Shown here: piece by piece, positions 59,816 through 64,000 of the stretch
How positions within the stretch are numbered: position 1 is the stretch's first letter
Layout: every line of letters starts with the position of its first letter
NCBI RefSeq assembly: GCF_000022365.1
Contig: NC_012804.1
Location: 1,798,001 to 1,862,000 of the forward strand
Length of the DNA stretch: 64,000 bases
From: Thermococcus gammatolerans EJ3
GTDB taxonomy: Archaea > Methanobacteriota_B > Thermococci > Thermococcales > Thermococcaceae
Direction of reading: 5' to 3'
The notes under the pieces: model-generated
The model's database searches: none
What the model was told of the DNA's origin: nothing
The model's input: the letters and a program-made list of their open reading frames with translations, nothing else
Program-made: the position numbers and the translations under genes

Positions 59816-59832
59816 GGGCGTGAAATTCGCCC
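59816..59832. repeat. Hairpin at the leader-repeat junction
   Basis: GGGCG and CGCCC pair with a seven-base loop (TGAAATT) beginning two bases from the first repeat. It could guide leader-proximal integration, or be chance. Confidence 0.4.
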
Positions 59833-59862
59833 TTTAGCCCAACAAAAGGAGAAGAACGTTTC

Positions 59863-59872
59863 AATATTTAAG
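59863..59872 (-). promoter_or_regulatory. TATA box of CRISPR transcript
   Basis: GAAAGGCTTAAATATTG on the minus strand; transcription would start near 59840, about 25 bases before the first repeat. Confidence 0.6.
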
Positions 59873-60267
59873 CCTTTCTGAAAATCACCCACAAAAAACC
59901 CACTAGAACCCATGAATCAAAGCTTCTGAAAGAGAGATAGGCCAGAACGGAGGGTAATGGACGACCAGAAATCCACGTGCGCTCGGGATGACTGGGATTT
60001 CCAAAGCCGTGATCGGTTAGCTAATCCCAAACAACCCCATTACATGGGCTCAACCTCGAAAAAATATGATTTCAGCAGGGTCCAGCCAAATTCACGGATT
60101 CAAGGAGCCCCGTCCAGAGTTTCGAAAAAATTCGTTACATCAAACACGACAAATTGTCACATAATGTTACATTCTGGAAAACTTCAAAACCAGTCTCCAG
60201 GGTTGTTTCTGGACCACAAACATGAAAGCATGACAAAATAACCTTGAAATTCAAAAAACCGGCCACT

Positions 60268-60825
60268 TCAGCGTGATAACACCTCAAAGCCGAGCTCCCT
60301 GAGCTTCCAGATAATCTCCATCGGGAAGCCGACGACGTTGTAGTAATCCCCTCTAATCCACTCGACGAAGAGGCCCGCTTTTCCCTGAATCCCGTAGGCA
60401 CCGGCCTTGTCCATCGGCTCTCCCGTCCTTATATAGGCCCAGATTAGCTCATCGTCGAGCTCCCTAAACTTGACTTCGGTCGTGGCGGAGCCAGCTATCT
60501 CCTTTCCCTCGTGGATTATGCAGTAACCGGTCGTGACGCGATGAACCCTACCGCTGAGGAGTTTCAGCATCCGGTAGGCTTCCCCTTCGTCACTGGGCTT
60601 CCCAAGGACTCTTCCATCGATGCTGACGACTGTGTCGGCCCCGATGACTGTTCCGCCGACGCGCGAGTAAACTTCCCGCGCCTTCAGCCTCGCGAGCTCG
60701 ACGGCGCACTCCTCGGGAGTTCCCGAACACCTCTCCTCCGCGTTGCTCGGAACAACGTGGAAATCTCTGATAAAGCGCGACAGTATCTCCCTTCTCCTCG
60801 GTGAAGCTGACGCCAGAACGAGCAT
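60268..60825 (-). CDS. maf: Maf-family nucleoside triphosphate pyrophosphatase
   Basis: 185 residues. SASPRRREILSRF (substrate loop), GADTVVSIDGRVLGKPSDEGEA and GAYGIQGKAG are the Maf motifs; the YhdE-type members act on dTTP and UTP, cleaning modified or unwanted nucleotides. The start ATG follows GGGGTGAGGAA; 12 codons upstream another start is rejected. Confidence 0.93.
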   Translation of the reverse strand: MLVLASASPRRREILSRFIRDFHVVPSNAEERCSGTPEECAVELARLKAREVYSRVGGTVIGADTVVSIDGRVLGKPSDEGEAYRMLKLLSGRVHRVTTGYCIIHEGKEIAGSATTEVKFRELDDELIWAYIRTGEPMDKAGAYGIQGKAGLFVEWIRGDYYNVVGFPMEIIWKLRELGFEVLSR

Positions 60826-60924
60826 TTCCTCACCCCCAAACGTTAAAAGGAAAGCGCCCAAGTTGGACGGGCGATGACGACAATTTCGCTAGCTGAACGG
60901 TGATGAGTACCCTCGCAACCGAGC

Positions 60925-61293
60925 CTAAGCGAGGCACTCCTCAATGGCTTTGACTATGCACTCGATGTCCCTCTCGAACTCGAGGACCGAACAGCGGTTT
61001 CCATCCACCGGCGGGCAGTTCTCCGTTATTTTCCTCAGCTTGACGTGGACGATGCCCTTCTTGCCCTCCTTTTCGAGCGTGTACTTTCGGTAGAGAACGT
61101 CGCAGTCCTCGCCCTCAAGTTCCTCAACGCTCGCGTTGAAGCTGGCCTTTATGACCCTGTCAACTCCGTTCACTATCTCCATAGCTATGTCGTAGCTCCT
61201 GTCCCCGATTACCATCGGGGGGCAGATGTGCTCCATGTTGTGTTTGTCGAAGCGGTGGAAGCTCTCCGGGATGATGACGACGTCGTACTTCAT
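60925..61293 (-). CDS. Hypothetical protein with clustered cysteines
   Basis: 122 residues. The order of strands and helices is not recognised. Six cysteines (EHICPPM, EDCDV, ENCPP, NRCSVL, DIECI, EECLA) are spread over the second half, more than usual for a cytoplasmic protein here, so a metal site or disulfides are possible. ATG after GGTGGTG. It lies 100 bp from maf and 50 bp after the PINA gene, so may be in its transcript. Confidence 0.65.
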   Translation of the reverse strand: MKYDVVIIPESFHRFDKHNMEHICPPMVIGDRSYDIAMEIVNGVDRVIKASFNASVEELEGEDCDVLYRKYTLEKEGKKGIVHVKLRKITENCPPVDGNRCSVLEFERDIECIVKAIEECLA

Positions 61294-61341
61294 GGACACC
61301 ACCTGAAAAAGAATGGGAAGGGGAATTAAAAAGCTTTGGAC

Positions 61342-63150
61342 TCAGGTGCTCGCCCAAATCGGAATTCCTGCATCGATGAGCCTCTTGAGCTCCTTGCCTA
61401 TCGGCGTGCTCTTGCTCACCTTTACGAGGCCCTTCTTGCTCGGCGTTGCCGTGAAGACGTACTGCTCGCCACCGTAGAACTTGAGCGGTTTTTTCGCGTA
61501 GTCGGGCGAGACCCTCAGGACAATCGTTTTCTTCTTCTCCTCGACCTCGACGGGTATCTTCTCCTTGGGCTTCTGCGCTTCCCTCTCGGCGAAGCTCTTG
61601 ACGTCTATGCTTATGCCTATCCTCTTCTCCAGCTCGGTGATGCGCTTGCCCTTCTTGCCTATGATTGCAGGAATGTCGAACTCGTCTGCGTAAATCACGG
61701 CCTTGTGCGGGCTGACTATCTCGACCTCGGTGTAAACATCGGGCAGGAACTTCTTAATCTCCTGCTTGAGCCTCTTCTCGGCGAGCCTGAGGGCAGGGGC
61801 CTTCTCCTCCTTCTTGACGGGGACAACGCTTATCTCCTCGCCGTAGGTGTAGATTTCGTACTCAAGCTCTCCAGTCTCAAAGTCGCGAACCTCTATGACG
61901 GGCCTCGCGAGGTCCTCCTCCTTCATTCCGCTCGGGACCTTAACGAGGTACTCAATGGTTAGAACCTTCGCAACTCTGCCCGCCTTGATGAAGAGGACCG
62001 TGTCGACTATCTGCGGTATCATTCCGAGCTCGACCCTTCCGATAAAGCGCTGGATGGCATCGATAGGCTTCGTCGCGTGAACCACTCCAACCATTCCAAC
62101 ACCAGCCAGGCGAAGGTCGGAGTAAATCTTGAAGTCGCTCGTCTTCCTCATCTCGTCGAATATCGTGTAATCGGGCCTCACGAGGAGGAGTATGTCACCG
62201 GTCAGCTCCATCTTACCGTTTAAGGCGGTGTACTGAGTTATCTCCTCGCTCACCTGCAGGTCCCTCGGCTTCTCCATAGTCTTCACTATCTTGCCCATGC
62301 TCGCGTACCACTCCGCTAAAGCCTGGGCGAAGGTCGTCTTTCCTTCACCGGGCGCTCCGGCTATGAGTATTCCCTCCGCCTTGTCCTTGAGCCTCTCAAG
62401 GAGCTTCTCGCTCAGCTCGTAGTCCTCTATGCTGAGTTTTTTAACCGGCCTGACGGCGGTAATCTCTATCCTATCGGCGAAGGGCGGTTTGGCTATGACG
62501 ATACGGTAGTTCCTGAGCTGAACGACGGTAGCCCCGGGCTCGTCAAGTTCTATAAAGCTGTCAGGCTCGCGCTTGGCCCTCTCCACTATGTCGTCGGCTA
62601 TCTCCTCCAGCTCCTCGTCGCTCAGCGGTTCGTCGCGGATTGGAACAAGCCTCCACTCACCGGGCTTCCCCTTCTTGGCGAGCGGCCTTACCCCTGCCTT
62701 GAGGTGGACGCTCATCGTCGTTTCATCGAAGAAGTCCTCGAGGCGGTGGCGAACCTCCCTCTTTGCCGTCAGGTAAATCACGTCGATACCCTTCGCTATG
62801 GCTATATCCCTCTGCACCTGGTCGCCGGTGATGAGCGTTGCGTTGAGTTGCTTCGCCGTCTCTCTCACGAGGTGGTCTATCTCGCCGGCCTTGGCCCGTC
62901 TAATCTGCCAGAGCTCCGGCCTCTCGCCGTAGAACTCGAGGAGTATCTCTCCCCTGTCGGCCATGTCGCGCAGTTTTTTAAGCTCCTCAAGGCCCGTATG
63001 TCCTATCGCCTTCCCCTCGTTCGCCTGATGCTCTATCTCGGCTATGACCGCTTCCGGAACGACGACCTTGACCTTCTCGTCGAGGGTTGAGAGGAACTGC
63101 GTTAACCTGCCATCAACTATCACGCTCGTGTCAGGAACGAACACTTTCAT
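61342..63150 (-). CDS. PIN-domain ATPase (PINA-like)
   Basis: 602 residues: N-terminal PIN domain (FVPDTSVIVDGRL with catalytic D; ATLITGDQVQRDIA), a PilT/VirB11-like ATPase with Walker A GAPGEGKTT (about residue 280) and a KH domain near the end (DIPAIIGKKGKRITELEKRIGI). In Sulfolobus, PINA acts as a hexameric ATPase on Holliday junctions together with Hjc and Hjm; the same is likely here by homology. Start after GGTGAGAG; the 12-codon upstream extension is rejected. Confidence 0.93.
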   Translation of the reverse strand: MKVFVPDTSVIVDGRLTQFLSTLDEKVKVVVPEAVIAEIEHQANEGKAIGHTGLEELKKLRDMADRGEILLEFYGERPELWQIRRAKAGEIDHLVRETAKQLNATLITGDQVQRDIAIAKGIDVIYLTAKREVRHRLEDFFDETTMSVHLKAGVRPLAKKGKPGEWRLVPIRDEPLSDEELEEIADDIVERAKREPDSFIELDEPGATVVQLRNYRIVIAKPPFADRIEITAVRPVKKLSIEDYELSEKLLERLKDKAEGILIAGAPGEGKTTFAQALAEWYASMGKIVKTMEKPRDLQVSEEITQYTALNGKMELTGDILLLVRPDYTIFDEMRKTSDFKIYSDLRLAGVGMVGVVHATKPIDAIQRFIGRVELGMIPQIVDTVLFIKAGRVAKVLTIEYLVKVPSGMKEEDLARPVIEVRDFETGELEYEIYTYGEEISVVPVKKEEKAPALRLAEKRLKQEIKKFLPDVYTEVEIVSPHKAVIYADEFDIPAIIGKKGKRITELEKRIGISIDVKSFAEREAQKPKEKIPVEVEEKKKTIVLRVSPDYAKKPLKFYGGEQYVFTATPSKKGLVKVSKSTPIGKELKRLIDAGIPIWAST

Positions 63151-63247
63151 CTCTCTCACCTGGCCTAACTTGATGGAACGGTTCATAAGGTTTTAGCCTC
63201 CCCTAAAGCTTCATAAAGGTTTAGGAATAAGTCCTATGGGTGGGATC

Positions 63248-63985
63248 ATGGGGCATTTGATATCGATAGCGAGCGGTAAGGGAGGAACCGGCAAGACCAC
63301 GACCACCGCTAACCTCTCCATTGCCCTTGGGAAGCTGGGTAAGAAGGTTCTCGCGATTGACGCCGACCTGACTATGGCCAATCTGAGCCTTGTCATGGGC
63401 ATAGATGACGCGGAAACAACGATCCATGACGTTCTTGCGGGGGAGGCTTCCATCTCCGACGCAATATATCAGACAAGCTTCGAGAACGTCGATCTGATAC
63501 CGGCCGCGATAGACTGGGAGCACGTCAAAAAAGCGGACCCCAGGAAGTTGCCAGGAACTATAAAACCCCTCAAAGGATACTACGACTTCTTGATAATCGA
63601 CTGCCCCGCCGGGCTTCAGATGGATGCGATGAACGCGATGCTGAGCGGCGAGGAGGTTATCCTGATAACGAACCCCGAAATCTCGTGTATAACCGACACA
63701 ATGAAAGTTGGAATCGTCCTTAAGAAGGCAGGTCTAGCTGTTCTTGGCTTCGTGCTCAACCGCTACGGCAGGAGCGAGAACGACATACCCCCGGAGGCCG
63801 CTGAAGAGGTCATGGAGGTTCCACTACTCGTTGTGGTTCCCGAGGATCCGAAGGTCAGGGAGGCAACGCTGGAGGGCGTTCCCGTTGTTGAGTACGATCC
63901 CGATTCTGAGGGAGCCAAGGCCTTCATGAAGCTGGCCGAAGAGGTGCTGAAGATAGCCGGCTTCAAGGCGAGGGTTATGTACTGA
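63248..63985 (+). CDS. minD: MinD/ParA-family ATPase
   Basis: 245 residues with the deviant Walker A SGKGGTGKTTTTANL at residues 8-22, ADLTMANLSLVMG (switch I) and IDCPAGLQ (switch II). C-terminal amphipathic helix ends FKARVMY. In archaea MinD proteins localise at poles or position other complexes. The start ATG follows GGTGGGATC. It is followed 9 bp later by the start of another gene, probably one operon. Confidence 0.93.
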   Translation: MGHLISIASGKGGTGKTTTTANLSIALGKLGKKVLAIDADLTMANLSLVMGIDDAETTIHDVLAGEASISDAIYQTSFENVDLIPAAIDWEHVKKADPRKLPGTIKPLKGYYDFLIIDCPAGLQMDAMNAMLSGEEVILITNPEISCITDTMKVGIVLKKAGLAVLGFVLNRYGRSENDIPPEAAEEVMEVPLLVVVPEDPKVREATLEGVPVVEYDPDSEGAKAFMKLAEEVLKIAGFKARVMY

Positions 63986-63994
63986 GGTGATGCC

Positions 63995-64000
63995 ATGATA
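63995..64000 (+). CDS. Start of a gene cut by the window end
   Basis: ATG ATA at the last bases preceded by GAGGTGAT, a strong ribosome site, nine bases after the minD stop. Only two codons are visible, so nothing can be said of the product except its likely coupling to minD. Confidence 0.5.

Larger units (their letters stand above)
59815..60267 (-). promoter_or_regulatory. CRISPR leader region
   Basis: About 450 bp with no gene between the last repeat and maf. On the minus strand it holds a promoter next to the array and A+T-rich tracts, as in other Thermococcales leaders. A 94-codon reading frame on the plus strand has poor codon structure and is considered spurious. A small hairpin is at the junction with the repeats (see 59816-59832). 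Confidence 0.65.

Noticed and set aside
59957-60241. 94-codon frame in the CRISPR leader
   Set aside because: No ribosome site, unusual composition with repeated stops nearby, and position in a leader.

Overview
This window comes from a hyperthermophilic euryarchaeon of the Thermococcales, most likely Thermococcus. The basis is gene content and protein similarity from memory: a tungsten aldehyde:ferredoxin oxidoreductase locus, fused HPS-PHI, SerK, LrpA, a PH1510/PH1511-type NfeD-stomatin pair, archaeal RNA polymerase with an unsplit B subunit, and Pyrococcus-like CRISPR repeats. Signals are archaeal throughout. There are TATA boxes of the TTTAWA type about 26 bp before leaderless starts, and Shine-Dalgarno sites that very often read GGTGAT-N4-ATG. 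I used these sites to move many starts inward from the longest reading frame. Genes are dense and mostly on the minus strand, in short operons with 1-4 nt overlaps.

Layout. 1-12.6 kb is translation and RNA metabolism: a 5'-truncated m5U methyltransferase, aIF5B without an intein, ndk, an L7Ae/S28e/L24e operon, TruD, Pth2, a large surface protein, AspRS, a KH protein and an HD hydrolase. 12.6-18.6 kb is a less understood block. It holds a Roadblock/LC7 cluster, then an operon of HPS-PHI, a degenerate FtsZ-like protein, a HAD phosphatase, a 59-residue protein and a D-glutamate-cyclase-like (DUF4392) protein. 18.9-22.7 kb is a TAXI-type TRAP transporter operon. 22.7-35.8 kb mixes metabolism and membrane genes: a sugar-isomerase-like protein, lipoprotein, LrpA, a second m5U methyltransferase, PyrE, NfeD/stomatin, two DUF835-region genes, an exported pair, SerK, DUF763 and DUF89. 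35.8-37.9 kb carries four tRNAs, a DEAD-box helicase and an unusual inverted-repeat intergenic region. 37.9-41.2 kb is the aor-moaD-cmo tungstoenzyme operon. 41.4-44.6 kb has NreA and a phosphodiesterase. 44.6-45.9 kb is a toxin-antitoxin zone with one intact VapBC and two decayed loci. 46.0-55.4 kb is the rpoH-rpoB-rpoA1-rpoA2-L30e-nusA-S12-S7 operon. 55.6-58.2 kb has tRNA-Gly, DUF835 and the methylmalonyl-CoA genes mcmA2-meaB-mce. 59.0-60.2 kb is a CRISPR array of 12 repeats with its leader on the right and no cas genes in the window. The end carries Maf, PINA and a MinD-like ATPase.

The strongest candidate for something undescribed is the FtsZ-like protein at about 16.6-17.4 kb. It keeps the T1-like glycine loop and the T7 catalytic motif (NVDYAD) but has lost the GGGTGTG T4 loop, and it sits in a sugar-phosphate operon. 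Other leads are a hairpin filling the short leader of the L7Ae mRNA, the Roadblock cluster, the decayed toxin-antitoxin loci beside the ribosomal operon, and the inverted-repeat region next to tRNA-Leu. All function calls are by eye; no database search was run.
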